Shown here: one piece after another, positions 1-8,334 of the stretch | Layout: each line of letters begins with the position of its first letter | How positions within the stretch are numbered: the first letter of the stretch is position 1 | NCBI GenBank assembly: GCA_040882555.1 | Contig: JBBEBC010000029.1 | Span: 1 to 41,442, forward strand | Direction of reading: 5' to 3' | From: M30B66 sp040882555 | GTDB lineage: Bacteria > Bacteroidota > Bacteroidia > M30B66 | DNA length: 41,442 nucleotides | The notes under the pieces: model-generated | What the model saw: only the letters and a program-made list of their open reading frames with translations | Told to the model about the DNA's origin: nothing | Database searches by the model: none | Position numbers and translations under genes: made by a program

Positions 1-667
1 TTTCAATTTCAAGATAGAGGTTTAAGTGTTTTAATTCTTCACTTAACTTTCTGAAAGAAGATGGATTTTTTGAAACTGATCCTCGCAAAAAATCAGCTAA
101 GGTCTGAATCATTTCAGACGCCTTATCCTTATCAAATTGCAATAAAGACTGAATTGAATTAAGGCTATTAAATAGGAAATGAGGCTGAAATTGTTGACGC
201 AACCCGTTTAATTCTGCTTGTCGGATCAATTCTTCCTCTTTAATTCTTCTTATTTCCGCTTCATTTCTTTCCTCAATACTTTCTCTTATCCAAGTGTAAA
301 AAACGATGGTTTGCAGAATCACAAATAGCAATGCTACAATTAAATACCTTGGATAATTTAAATTAATAAGCAACAACGCTTCTGATTCGAAGACTTTTGT
401 TTGAATTAATTCATAAAGAAAAATAATACCAAATGAGATAATAAGATTTCCAATTATTAAGTATAATGACCTTACAACTCCTGGTTTATATAATTTTATC
501 ATGGCATTTAAGCCAAGAAGAATAAGCAGTAATAGGGTAGTAAGAACAACTGCATCTTTAAAAGAACTCTCATTTTCTATTCCAATAGTGCTTAAGCTAA
601 GGAAGTGGAATAGAAACCAAATAAGTGAGCCAATAATTGGAGGAAGCCAGTTGCTTAAAAAACGCAT
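1..667 (-). CDS. LytS/YehU-type sensor histidine kinase, C-terminus cut off by the window edge
   Basis: About 222 residues are visible, read in the complement from the ATG at 665-667. Four hydrophobic segments fill the first ~140 residues, followed by a charged helix rich in Glu and Arg and then the His-kinase box QFQPHFLFNSLNSIQ of the LytS family (PF06580), whose His is the expected phosphate acceptor. The ATPase domain lies beyond position 1. Kinases of this family normally phosphorylate a LytTR response regulator, which would be expected next on this strand, outside the window. The start lies 4 bases after the stop of the DUF4288-like gene, so the two are very likely co-transcribed with the LiaF-like gene. 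Family assignment is firm; the stimulus is unknown, but the LiaF-like partner suggests envelope state. Confidence 0.9.
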   Translation of the reverse strand, partial: MRFLSNWLPPIIGSLIWFLFHFLSLSTIGIENESSFKDAVVLTTLLLLILLGLNAMIKLYKPGVVRSLYLIIGNLIISFGIIFLYELIQTKVFESEALLLINLNYPRYLIVALLFVILQTIVFYTWIRESIEERNEAEIRRIKEEELIRQAELNGLRQQFQPHFLFNSLNSIQSLLQFDKDKASEMIQTLADFLRGSVSKNPSSFRKLSEELKHLNLYLEIE

Positions 668-671
668 TCTT

Positions 672-1007
672 TTAATTTATAAAATTTAGAATCTCCTTCA
701 AATTACTCTTTTCTTGAGGTAGGTTATTCCATTCATCATTATCAAGTGTACGAGTTATGATAGGGGTATTTTCGTTAAAATCTACAGGGACCAAATATCT
801 TAATTTGAAAAAGCTCCAAATCTGATATCCTTCTGTTAGTGTTTCATCAATGCCCTTATGGCTATTCGCTATTTCTATAGCTTTTTGATTTGCTTCGATT
901 TTGTTTTTAGCTTCAATAAGAACAAGCTGCTCTTCAAAGAGAATTTTCCCGCTTTTACTCAGCTTTACTTCATAAACAAGAGAAGCCACAAAGATTTTAT
1001 CTTTCAT
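672..1007 (-). CDS. small DUF4288-like protein
   Basis: A 111-residue soluble protein with no signal peptide or membrane segment. The pattern FVASLVYEV, then a Glu-rich strand (FEEQLVLIEA) and an alpha helix with repeated Ala/Glu, then WSFFKLRYLVPV, fits the DUF4288 fold as I remember it; this is recognition from memory and not a search result. It sits between a LiaF-like gene (1 base gap) and a LytS kinase (4 base gap), so it is probably translated as part of that signalling operon. No catalytic residues are evident. Function unknown; an accessory role in the sensing circuit is only inferred from position. Confidence 0.6.
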   Translation of the reverse strand: MKDKIFVASLVYEVKLSKSGKILFEEQLVLIEAKNKIEANQKAIEIANSHKGIDETLTEGYQIWSFFKLRYLVPVDFNENTPIITRTLDNDEWNNLPQEKSNLKEILNFIN

Positions 1008-1008
1008 T

Positions 1009-1785
1009 TTAATAGCTTTTAATATCTATTCCTCCAAAAATAATCGTTCCTCTAATAATAAGAACCTTTTCTGTATCCGCTTCTTCCATAAGCGCAGGTT
1101 GATGACGCTTATCTTCAACTCCTCCTGCAATTGCAACTATTTCAGATCTTACTTGCCAGTTAGAGGGAATAATCAATTTAGTGCCTCCAAATACTTGTGA
1201 AACTTCAATTGTTACAGGTTGTTGAATATCTGCGTTGCCTAAATCAACTTCAATTCCTCCCATAAAACAAACAGCCTTACCTCCTTTAAAATCCTTAGTA
1301 AAGAATCTCTTCTTAATTCCAGCAAATACTGAAGTCACATTCAGGAATTCCTCACTACTTGCATTTTTCAAATCAGGATTTTCATCTTTACGACCAAATT
1401 TCTGCATCATACTTTTTCTCCGAGCAAAACCGCCCGGAGAAACAATCATGTAAATACCAACACCAATAATAATTATCGGCCAAACGTATGGGCCAACTCT
1501 TAAATCCGGGATAATATTATCCAGCAAGAGAAAACCACCTACAAGCATTAAGATGAGTCCACCTGGACGTCTAAAGGAATGTCTCGCCCAAAGGTATAAT
1601 CCAAGAGTTACCAGGAACATCTCAAAGCTAAATACCCAGCCCGGGAAATAAACTCCTGCTCTTTGCATTAATATAGCAGAGCCAGCCATAACAATTACTA
1701 ATCCTCCTAGAATCCGACCCAACCTGTTATTGTAACGGGGGTTATAAGGACCTTGAAATTTTGTTGTTTCTAATTCGTTTTCCAT
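1009..1785 (-). CDS. LiaF-like membrane protein with C-terminal cell-wall-active-antibiotic response domain
   Basis: 258 residues. The N-terminal ~120 residues hold four hydrophobic segments (GGLVIVMAGSAILM, FEMFLVTLGLYLWA, LILMLVGGFLLLD, VWPIIIIGVGIYMIV), matching the LiaI/LiaF transmembrane module. The C-terminal ~110 residues (from about SVFAGIKKRFF) are strand-rich with repeated FxGG motifs (FMGGIEVDLG, FGGTKLIIP, FGGIDIKSY), typical of the LiaF C-terminal domain. In Firmicutes LiaF restrains the LiaS kinase; in Bacteroidota LiaF-like genes often precede LytS/LytTR systems, as here. It is the first gene of a minus-strand operon with a TATGTTTG element about 20 bases upstream. The start is the only well-placed ATG. 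A regulatory role over the downstream kinase is inference. Confidence 0.85.
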   Translation of the reverse strand: MENELETTKFQGPYNPRYNNRLGRILGGLVIVMAGSAILMQRAGVYFPGWVFSFEMFLVTLGLYLWARHSFRRPGGLILMLVGGFLLLDNIIPDLRVGPYVWPIIIIGVGIYMIVSPGGFARRKSMMQKFGRKDENPDLKNASSEEFLNVTSVFAGIKKRFFTKDFKGGKAVCFMGGIEVDLGNADIQQPVTIEVSQVFGGTKLIIPSNWQVRSEIVAIAGGVEDKRHQPALMEEADTEKVLIIRGTIIFGGIDIKSY

Positions 1786-1806
1786 AATGTTTAAGATTTA
1801 ATACCC

Positions 1807-1814
1807 CAAACATA
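1807..1814 (-). promoter_or_regulatory. Bacteroidota -7 element for the LiaF-like operon
   Basis: The complement reads TATGTTTG, a full match to the TAnnTTTG -7 consensus of Bacteroidota sigma-A, 21 bases upstream of the LiaF-like start codon. No TTG -33 element is seen at the usual 17-23 base spacing, so the promoter may be weak or activator-dependent. Confidence 0.45.
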
Positions 1815-1894
1815 GAGTGCCGTCCAAAGTTACTAAACACCTTTTCGGTGAATGAACAATTTGAGTAGGTGAATGGTAGATTTTCAATTTCTAC

Positions 1895-3220
1895 TTAAGT
1901 CGATCTAATAGACCTCAATCGCTGACCAAAAGAATTGAAGAGCAGAATGGTAAAGAAAATTGCCAATCCAGGAAAAATTACCATCCACCATGCATCAAAA
2001 TCTTGACGACCCTCGCTCAATATCAGACCCCAAGTTGAAACTTCAACAGGCACACCTATGCCCAAGAATGATAAGCTGCTTTCCGCAAGTATGCTTCCTG
2101 AAATTAAGAATGCTATTTCAATGATAACAGGACCCATCGCATTTGGCAAAGCGTACTTAAATAAAATAGTCCATGACTTAAACCCTTGCACTTCAGCTGC
2201 TTCAATATAATTCAGTGATCTTATTCTAAGTAGTTCAGCTCTGCATAAGCGACTTATACCAGTCCAGCTCGTGAAGCCAATAATTGCTATCACCATTCCA
2301 ACACTTTTGTCTCTGAAAACAGCTGCCAGAGTTAAAAGAACTAAAATCTTGGGCATTGTGCTGAAGAGTTCACTAAACCTTTGAATCAGCGTATCCAAAG
2401 AGACGTTGGTTCTTGTTTGCAGCCATTTCCCAGCAGGTAGATAGATTGATAGCAAATAAGCTAAAGCTGATGGAATTATAATAAACAGGAGACTTATTAG
2501 AATCTGAAGAATACTACTAAAAAAGCCTTCAGAGAAACCTTCTGCAATGCTAGAAGACCTTGAAACAAAGCCCCAGAAAATACCTGCAAAAAATCCCATT
2601 CCAGTCATGAGATATGTTAATCTTTTCAGCTTTAGTTTATTGTCTCCATAGTAACCAGAAATTCCACCTAAAAGAAGTCCTATAAGAGAAGCAATAAACG
2701 CAGATAACAATCCTATTTTTAATGAAATCCTTGATCCATGGATTAACATTGCAGTTAAGTCCCTACCTAATCGATCGGTGCCTAAATAGTGCCTAAATCT
2801 AACTGGGCTTACCTGCATGTTTCCATTGGCTGCCTTTATCTTTTGTTCATCGAAAGGACCAACAAAATCTCTATTATAGACGTCGGGTTTCTCATTATTC
2901 CATGGAATAAGTGCCCCAATAACCCATTCAGCATCAACTTGCTTCCAATCAATAATTTCAAGATCAAGTTCTTGAATATTCTTGTCACTTTCGTTTTCCT
3001 TATAAAATTCAACTCTGTGTGAATCATATAAAGCTGAAACAGCAGGAAATAAAGTTTCTCCCTTGTAAGAAACTACCAAAGGTTGATCTGTCGCTATCAA
3101 ATCAGCAAAAACTGCAATAAAAATCCAAAGACCTAATAATATCAAAAGCAGCTTATTAATTCTAGAAGCTTTGAAGACTTGCAGCCTGCGATTTAAATAT
3201 CTTGACTTCCGTTCATTCAT
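1895..3220 (-). CDS. OppC/DppC-type ABC transporter permease with an extra membrane insertion
   Basis: 441 residues, against about 300 for standard OppC/DppC. After a first membrane segment (LLLILLGLWIFIAVFADLIA) comes an ~90-residue extracytoplasmic stretch, then the family hallmark HYLGTDRLGRDL and a GSRISLKIG segment. The EAA loop that contacts the ATPase is present (EAAEVQGF ... KYALPN). Between the GYYGD motif and the SELFSTMP segment there is an additional ~70 residues with two hydrophobic stretches that standard family members lack. It overlaps the oppB-type gene by 8 bases, so the two are translationally coupled. Predicted role: inner-membrane half of a peptide (or other solute) importer. 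No binding protein or ATPase gene is in the window. Substrate unknown. Confidence 0.88.
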   Translation of the reverse strand: MNERKSRYLNRRLQVFKASRINKLLLILLGLWIFIAVFADLIATDQPLVVSYKGETLFPAVSALYDSHRVEFYKENESDKNIQELDLEIIDWKQVDAEWVIGALIPWNNEKPDVYNRDFVGPFDEQKIKAANGNMQVSPVRFRHYLGTDRLGRDLTAMLIHGSRISLKIGLLSAFIASLIGLLLGGISGYYGDNKLKLKRLTYLMTGMGFFAGIFWGFVSRSSSIAEGFSEGFFSSILQILISLLFIIIPSALAYLLSIYLPAGKWLQTRTNVSLDTLIQRFSELFSTMPKILVLLTLAAVFRDKSVGMVIAIIGFTSWTGISRLCRAELLRIRSLNYIEAAEVQGFKSWTILFKYALPNAMGPVIIEIAFLISGSILAESSLSFLGIGVPVEVSTWGLILSEGRQDFDAWWMVIFPGLAIFFTILLFNSFGQRLRSIRST

Positions 3221-4697
3221 TGTTTACGGAATTAAGTTTTACTCTCGGGTCGACAAGGGTATATAAAATATCTGAAAGCAAATAACCAAGGATGGTGAGG
3301 AATCCAATGATAGTAAATATGGCTACAATCATTGGGTAGTCAAAGTTTATTACACTTTCATACATTTCCAAGCCTATACCTGGGATATTGAAAATTCCTT
3401 CAATAATCACAGATCCACCAAATAGAACAGGTAACGTTTGACCTAATAATGTAATAAGTGGAAAGAGAATATTAGGTAGAATATGTTTAATAAGGATTTT
3501 ATTCTCGCTTAATCCTTTGGCTCTAGCTGTTTTAACATAACCCATTGAATATGCTTCAATTACTCCTGCTCGAACTTGCCTGCTTATAAAGGCTAGAGAA
3601 GCATAGCTTAGACAAATAATCGGAAGAATGAGATAGGGTAGGTAATGAATAAGACGTTGAATTGGAGTCCACGTGTTATCAAATAATTCAGGGTCTCTAA
3701 CTCCAGAGGAAGGGAACCAGTCCATGAAATCAGGGTTTGCGAAGAGTATCAGAAGCAGACTCGCAACAAAAAAGCCTGGTAATGCATAAAGCCCGAAAAC
3801 AATTATCGAAGTTATTTTATCAAATGCAGAATCGGCATATCTCCCAGCAATTAACCCTAAGGGAATGCTACATATAAAAGCAATGAAAAGTGAGGTAATT
3901 GAAATAAAAAGCGTCCATTTCATGGCTTTACCAATTCTTGTCGAAATTTTTTGTCCATCTCTAAAAGAAATACCAAAATCCCCTCTAATAGCTCCTAGAC
4001 TCACATCTTTTTTCCCGAAAAGCCAATAATGATACTGGTTATTTAGTCCATAAAAGTGTGGTGAGGGAATATATCTTTTCCATGGATGAGTAAGAGTGTA
4101 GAGGCTAGTATATTGACTCAGTCCAATTTCCCACTTAGACCTAAGCTTAGTGATTTCAGGGATTAATGAAAGTAAGTTGCTTAATGAATCGATTTTTAAT
4201 TTTTGTTCTTCACAATTTGAAGAAGTTATAACCCCTTCAAGAAGGGATTCAGAAGCACTCATCTGAATTTGGTAATTTTTCATGAGTTGCCTAGAGCTAT
4301 CGTCCTTTGCCTTTCGAAACTCACTTTTTATATCTTCTTGAACGTCGTACCATAGAAGTACCATTTCTGGCTTACCTGTTTCCCTTGCCATTCGTTTTAA
4401 TGCATCATGGTGCAAGGGGTTTTTAATCTTATATAATGTATCGATATCGGCAAGAGTTTGAATGCTCAGATAGAAAACAGGAAGGTTTAAACCGAGTTTT
4501 TCTCTCAGTTTTTCAGCCTCCTTATCTCGATTCATTCTAGTAGCTGAGCCTGCTCCGCCTTCGCCGGTCTCGGCTGATTGCAATAACCTATCAACGGGAT
4601 CTCCAGGTGTGCTCAAACTAAGTATAAATGCAATTACCGAAATAAGCAATAGCAGCGGGATAAGTATAAAAAGTCGCTTTAGCAAATAGCGTAACAT
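3213..4697 (-). CDS. OppB/DppB-type ABC transporter permease with a long periplasmic insertion
   Basis: 494 residues, against about 310-340 for standard OppB/DppB. The family start (LLKRLFILIPLLLLISVIAF, then STPGDPVDRLL) is followed by ~220 charged, helix-prone residues before the conserved GDFGISFRDG segment and the remaining membrane helices; the EAA loop (TARAKGLSENKILIKHILPN) and the NIPGIG motif are intact. The insertion lies between the first and second membrane helices, which is the extracytoplasmic side in this family. First gene of a two-gene operon with an OppC-like partner and a good promoter 52 bases upstream. The insertion may replace or dock a substrate-binding protein; that is inference. 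Conserved loops suggest a functional transporter. Confidence 0.88.
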   Translation of the reverse strand: MLRYLLKRLFILIPLLLLISVIAFILSLSTPGDPVDRLLQSAETGEGGAGSATRMNRDKEAEKLREKLGLNLPVFYLSIQTLADIDTLYKIKNPLHHDALKRMARETGKPEMVLLWYDVQEDIKSEFRKAKDDSSRQLMKNYQIQMSASESLLEGVITSSNCEEQKLKIDSLSNLLSLIPEITKLRSKWEIGLSQYTSLYTLTHPWKRYIPSPHFYGLNNQYHYWLFGKKDVSLGAIRGDFGISFRDGQKISTRIGKAMKWTLFISITSLFIAFICSIPLGLIAGRYADSAFDKITSIIVFGLYALPGFFVASLLLILFANPDFMDWFPSSGVRDPELFDNTWTPIQRLIHYLPYLILPIICLSYASLAFISRQVRAGVIEAYSMGYVKTARAKGLSENKILIKHILPNILFPLITLLGQTLPVLFGGSVIIEGIFNIPGIGLEMYESVINFDYPMIVAIFTIIGFLTILGYLLSDILYTLVDPRVKLNSVNNE

Positions 4698-4748
4698 GGT
4701 TACAAGATGGCAATTCTTTTATTGATGATTAACTCAAGAGATAAAGGT

Positions 4749-4779
4749 CAAACTTACCTGATTTATCTATATCCCCCAA
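4749..4779 (-). promoter_or_regulatory. Bacteroidota-type promoter of the oppB/oppC operon
   Basis: On the minus strand: TTG (4777-4779), 20-base spacer, TAAGTTTG (4749-4756), matching TTG-N17-23-TAnnTTTG. It would start transcription about 45 bases before the oppB-type start codon. The remainder of the 4698-4857 gap shows no other structure I can support. Confidence 0.6.
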
Positions 4780-4857
4780 ACTCCTTACAGAAAGCAAGAT
4801 TGATGAAGTGCTGAATTAACAATGCATCCGTCTATTAAGCTAGAGGCTTGGAAGAAA

Positions 4858-5577
4858 TTACTTTTTTCCAGCAATGAAATAATATTCTGAATTCTCGGTG
4901 AAATGCTTTGAAAATGACTCACGACTAAGACTTTCCTTTGATTTCAGGAAATTTTGGAGGGTGTAAATTTGCAATCCGCAACTCGAAAGAAAATCAAAAA
5001 CATCATTTGGGGAAGTAGAGTAGTGGTCGGCAGCTCCAAGCCCAAATTCGAACAAAATATAAGGTTTGTGTTTGGTTAGCGTATTAATTGAGCCCTGCAT
5101 TACTTCAAATTCAGCCCCTTCAACATCTATTTTAATAAGATGAGGAATGTAATCAGCTGGCAAAACCTCATCGAGCCTTCTTTTTTCTACATAAATAGTT
5201 TCAATGTCTGGACTGCTCACAGAATAAGTTCTTCGCTTTAAGCCGCTATAGGCGGGAGCGTTTTTAACAAATTCAAATGACGTTTTGCCATCCTCATTGC
5301 TTAAAGCATAAGGGCTTATAAAAGCTGATTTTTCAAAGGTTTCTTTTAACTTCTTGTAGAAGGAAGGTATTGGCTCAAAGGCATAATGAATTCCTTTAGG
5401 AGCCATTTTTATCATCCATTGAAGTAATTCCCCTTTATGACTTCCAACATCGATGCAATTGCTATCTATTGACAGGATTTTTTGAAGTACTCGATAGGTA
5501 AGTCTGTCGTACTTCAGATTTCTGGTAATATCCAAATGAAGAAGCCAGAGAAGAGATCTTAGGGACTCTTTTAACAT
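4858..5577 (-). CDS. FkbM family SAM-dependent methyltransferase
   Basis: 239 residues. Motif I of the Rossmann-fold methyltransferases is CIDVGSHKGE (residues ~41-50), followed by FEPIPSFYKKL (motif II with acidic Glu), PYALSNEDGKTSF, and the FkbM signature IKIDVEGAEFEVMQG (~residue 148 on). No signal peptide, so it acts in the cytoplasm. FkbM enzymes O-methylate sugars or small molecules, and in Bacteroidota they often lie near polysaccharide or cell-surface genes. The start lies 2 bases after the stop of the T9SS-cargo gene, so it is probably the last gene of the 4858-9926 operon. Substrate is unknown; a surface glycan is a reasonable but unproven guess. Confidence 0.85.
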   Translation of the reverse strand: MLKESLRSLLWLLHLDITRNLKYDRLTYRVLQKILSIDSNCIDVGSHKGELLQWMIKMAPKGIHYAFEPIPSFYKKLKETFEKSAFISPYALSNEDGKTSFEFVKNAPAYSGLKRRTYSVSSPDIETIYVEKRRLDEVLPADYIPHLIKIDVEGAEFEVMQGSINTLTKHKPYILFEFGLGAADHYSTSPNDVFDFLSSCGLQIYTLQNFLKSKESLSRESFSKHFTENSEYYFIAGKK

Positions 5578-5579
5578 AC

Positions 5580-7028
5580 TTAACGAGCAATAATGATTGG
5601 ATACCTTCTAAGGAAATTTCCGTTTGTGGATTTCTCCAATTCAAGTTGGATTAGATAAAATCCTGCGTGGATGTTACTTATATCGAATGTTATATTCTCA
5701 AAAGCCTTATTTATCGAGACTTGAATTTGCTTCCCGCTTAAGTCAATGAGAGAAATACTCTTTATCTCATTGGCAGGAACATTATCAATATTCACAACCG
5801 CAGAAGCTGGATTAGGGTAAATAATAAGTTCATCAACTAAACTAACTTCTTTAAGAGAAACCTGTAATGTTTGATCATGCTGGCAAGAAGGATTGCACTT
5901 AAATGAAAGCATACTGATGATTCCTGGGCCGGTATCTTCCATTTTACCACAAAGCATCATATAACCATTTAATCCAACCGCAACTGAACTTGCAGAGAAT
6001 GGAACAGTCACTCCTGCCGAAGGCAATCCATTACAACCAAAAATAAAATCGTTTGTGAAATTGAAAATAGCTGCTTTGTTAGTACCAGAATTTGTGTAAT
6101 TCCACGCGAAGAAATATGAGTTGGAAAGAGGGTTAAAAGCAACACCTGTAGTTTCAGCATTGTTTGGTTCGAAGAACTCATTTAAGATATCTCCATCTGT
6201 GTTTAATGAAAGCAAATGTGGACTTTTATTTACATCGTCTATTTGTCTATTTCCCGCTACACCAATTCTATCATCCGCCGTTAAGGCGATACCAGCAATC
6301 CACTCATCAATATCTACCCCATAAAACCTTTTCCATATTTCGTTTCCTTCATAAGAGTATTTAACGAGTAGCATATCCTTATCGAGGTTATCGAGATTTC
6401 CAGTTCCTGCTATTAAAATAGTGCTATCTCGCAACTCAAGTATTGAATAGGCTTCAGAAAACCCGAGTTCATTATCTGGACGAACTTCCCAAATTTGGTT
6501 GCCTTCAGAATCAAATTTCCTACAAACCATTGTTTTTTGCCCACTGACTTCATCATCCCATTGAGTTGATGCAACAGCAAAACCTCCGTCTGAGAGAAGA
6601 GTCAAATCAGCAGCTTGATCCCAACCACTGCCACCTATAACTTTTTGCCAAACTTCATCGCCATTCTCATCAGCTCTAACGAGTAACAATTCATAATCGT
6701 TATTCGAGCCTGAATTCACTGTTCCTAAAGCAATAAATCCACCTTCGGGAATAATGACTATTGCTTTTCCTGATTCAGTGAATTGCGAGCCATACACCTT
6801 TTCCCACAAGCGAATACCATTCGTGTCAGTTTTAACAACAGCCATGTCGCCATTAACAGCGCCCCAGCCACCGGTAGACCCACATAAAAATACATTTCCT
6901 GATGTGTCTATGGCAATATCTGCAGCTTCACTAAATAAACCGTAAGCTCCATAGGTTCGAGTATATCCCGATTGGGAAAATGCATGTAACGAAAGACATA
7001 AGGATATTAAGGTGATGATGCTTCTCAT
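5580..7028 (-). CDS. secreted T9SS type A sorting-domain protein with propeller-like repeats
   Basis: 482 residues from the ATG at 7026-7028. That start is preferred over an upstream in-frame one at 7121 because it gives a clean signal peptide (MRSIITLISLCLSLHAFSQ) and leaves the upstream gene's stop untouched (7-base gap). The body has about six repeats of the form DxxGNxxW.KxYGG..D and GGF.AxGTxxS, typical of Bacteroidota delta-60/beta-propeller-like secreted proteins. The last ~85 residues form a T9SS type A domain: LIIYPNPASAVVNI, then ISLIDLSGKQI and a final NIHAGFYLIQLE segment. It should be exported by Sec and then carried across the outer membrane by T9SS, to the surface or medium. 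Biological role unknown. Confidence 0.85.
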   Translation of the reverse strand: MRSIITLISLCLSLHAFSQSGYTRTYGAYGLFSEAADIAIDTSGNVFLCGSTGGWGAVNGDMAVVKTDTNGIRLWEKVYGSQFTESGKAIVIIPEGGFIALGTVNSGSNNDYELLLVRADENGDEVWQKVIGGSGWDQAADLTLLSDGGFAVASTQWDDEVSGQKTMVCRKFDSEGNQIWEVRPDNELGFSEAYSILELRDSTILIAGTGNLDNLDKDMLLVKYSYEGNEIWKRFYGVDIDEWIAGIALTADDRIGVAGNRQIDDVNKSPHLLSLNTDGDILNEFFEPNNAETTGVAFNPLSNSYFFAWNYTNSGTNKAAIFNFTNDFIFGCNGLPSAGVTVPFSASSVAVGLNGYMMLCGKMEDTGPGIISMLSFKCNPSCQHDQTLQVSLKEVSLVDELIIYPNPASAVVNIDNVPANEIKSISLIDLSGKQIQVSINKAFENITFDISNIHAGFYLIQLELEKSTNGNFLRRYPIIIAR

Positions 7029-7035
7029 ATCTTTA

Positions 7036-8334
7036 TCAAATGTGATGAACATAATTAAGTTGAAGTCCGGCACCTGATAGTTTTCTAGGACTAATAAACC
7101 CTTCATTGAAGAAAGAGCCAATTCTTAAACTATGGTGATGATTTGAAAAAACTACTGCGCTTACTCCAGATTGAATACCTCCAAAACCACCGTATGAAAG
7201 CATAAGCCTCACACTGCGATTTTTTCCAAATGATTTGCTAACACTAGCTTCCGTAAGTGGAATAAACCCCGGAATATAGCGGTATCTGACATTTAGCCCA
7301 ACTGAAAGTCTATGGTTAAAAAGTCGTGTTAAACCAACTTGTATATCTACGGGAAGAGCAATCATTTGAGTCTGCCTAACGTCATTGCCCAAGATTTTTT
7401 GTTCAAGGGTGTCTCCCACAATAATAGTTGAATCAGAAATATCGAAAAGAGAGCCCAGTTGAATACCTGTAAACCTAAAGGCCGTATCCATCTTAGCAGT
7501 TCTTGTGTTAGAATTAAAAACAGTAAAGCCGAAATCCTCTATGCTTTCTCTTAATATCCATTTGCTACCAAGCTGTTGAACAAATTTTAAGTTTAATGAT
7601 GCACCAACAGAAGGGTTATTATTTAGTTTATTGCCTCCGGAGGATTGAACATAATTACCATCCCAAGATAAGTCAAGATAGTCTCCATTTTGAGATGTAA
7701 ATAAGCTTCCTTCCTCTAAGTTAATGGAGGTGTATTGGTTTCCTTTTACTAAGCCGAAACTAAATGAGGAGATTGATTTACTTCCTGTTTTTAAGAAACC
7801 TATTTCAAAGGTTTCAAAAGCATTGAAGAGAAGCTGAGTTTCGCTTAGGCTGGCTGAAGCATTCTGGAATTGTTTGTTTCCGCTGAAAATCAGCTTGAAC
7901 AAGTCTTCGCCAAATTCAGCACCGAATAATGTGCTGCTTTTATACCTAAATGAAAGAAACTTACCTTCTGATTTCCAAGTACTATCTGGGCTGAAAGTCA
8001 ATTCAACACCACGGTTAAATTCGCCTCCAAAACGATTTTTTTCTTTTAATCTCTCGTAAGCTGAAGTTTTCATTTGTTCAGAAATGAAATCAGGAAAAAT
8101 GAAAGCGTTTGAAAATTCTGTAGGTACAGAATTGCTTTGAGTATAAGCATTAGCCCAAATCCTTATTAATCCTTTGTTTTCATATAAATAGGGTAGGCCA
8201 ATTTGATTCAGTGTCTCAGATAAATCACTTTCAAAGCCAGCGTTATTTGACGTCTGTGCTTTAACATTACTGGCCATTACGAAAAGCAACAATAAGCTTG
8301 AACCTATTGAAAAGATGAACGATTCTTTTCTCAT
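7036..8334 (-). CDS. outer-membrane beta-barrel protein, DUF5723-like
   Basis: 432 residues with a Sec signal peptide (hydrophobic core LLLLFVMASNVKAQ). The mature part alternates polar and hydrophobic residues in long strands (FSFGLVKGNQY, RLSVGLNVRYRYIPGF, SVRLMLSYGGFGG) and ends in LQLNYVHHI, consistent with an outer-membrane barrel. The layout, with a barrel directly after a large lipoprotein beginning WDTDILAPL, matches a Bacteroidota gene pair I recognise, the barrel being DUF5723-like. Its start overlaps the lipoprotein stop by 4 bases (ATGA), indicating coupled translation and probably a physical complex. Exact function unknown; the family name is from memory. Confidence 0.7.
   Translation of the reverse strand: MRKESFIFSIGSSLLLLFVMASNVKAQTSNNAGFESDLSETLNQIGLPYLYENKGLIRIWANAYTQSNSVPTEFSNAFIFPDFISEQMKTSAYERLKEKNRFGGEFNRGVELTFSPDSTWKSEGKFLSFRYKSSTLFGAEFGEDLFKLIFSGNKQFQNASASLSETQLLFNAFETFEIGFLKTGSKSISSFSFGLVKGNQYTSINLEEGSLFTSQNGDYLDLSWDGNYVQSSGGNKLNNNPSVGASLNLKFVQQLGSKWILRESIEDFGFTVFNSNTRTAKMDTAFRFTGIQLGSLFDISDSTIIVGDTLEQKILGNDVRQTQMIALPVDIQVGLTRLFNHRLSVGLNVRYRYIPGFIPLTEASVSKSFGKNRSVRLMLSYGGFGGIQSGVSAVVFSNHHHSLRIGSFFNEGFISPRKLSGAGLQLNYVHHI

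Noticed and set aside
501..689. Plus-strand frame of 62 codons at the left edge
   Set aside because: Antisense to the N-terminal membrane region of the LytS-type kinase, whose frame is clearly coding.
7029..7121. Upstream extension of the T9SS-cargo gene
   Set aside because: It overlaps the preceding barrel gene and would bury the signal peptide behind 31 residues.
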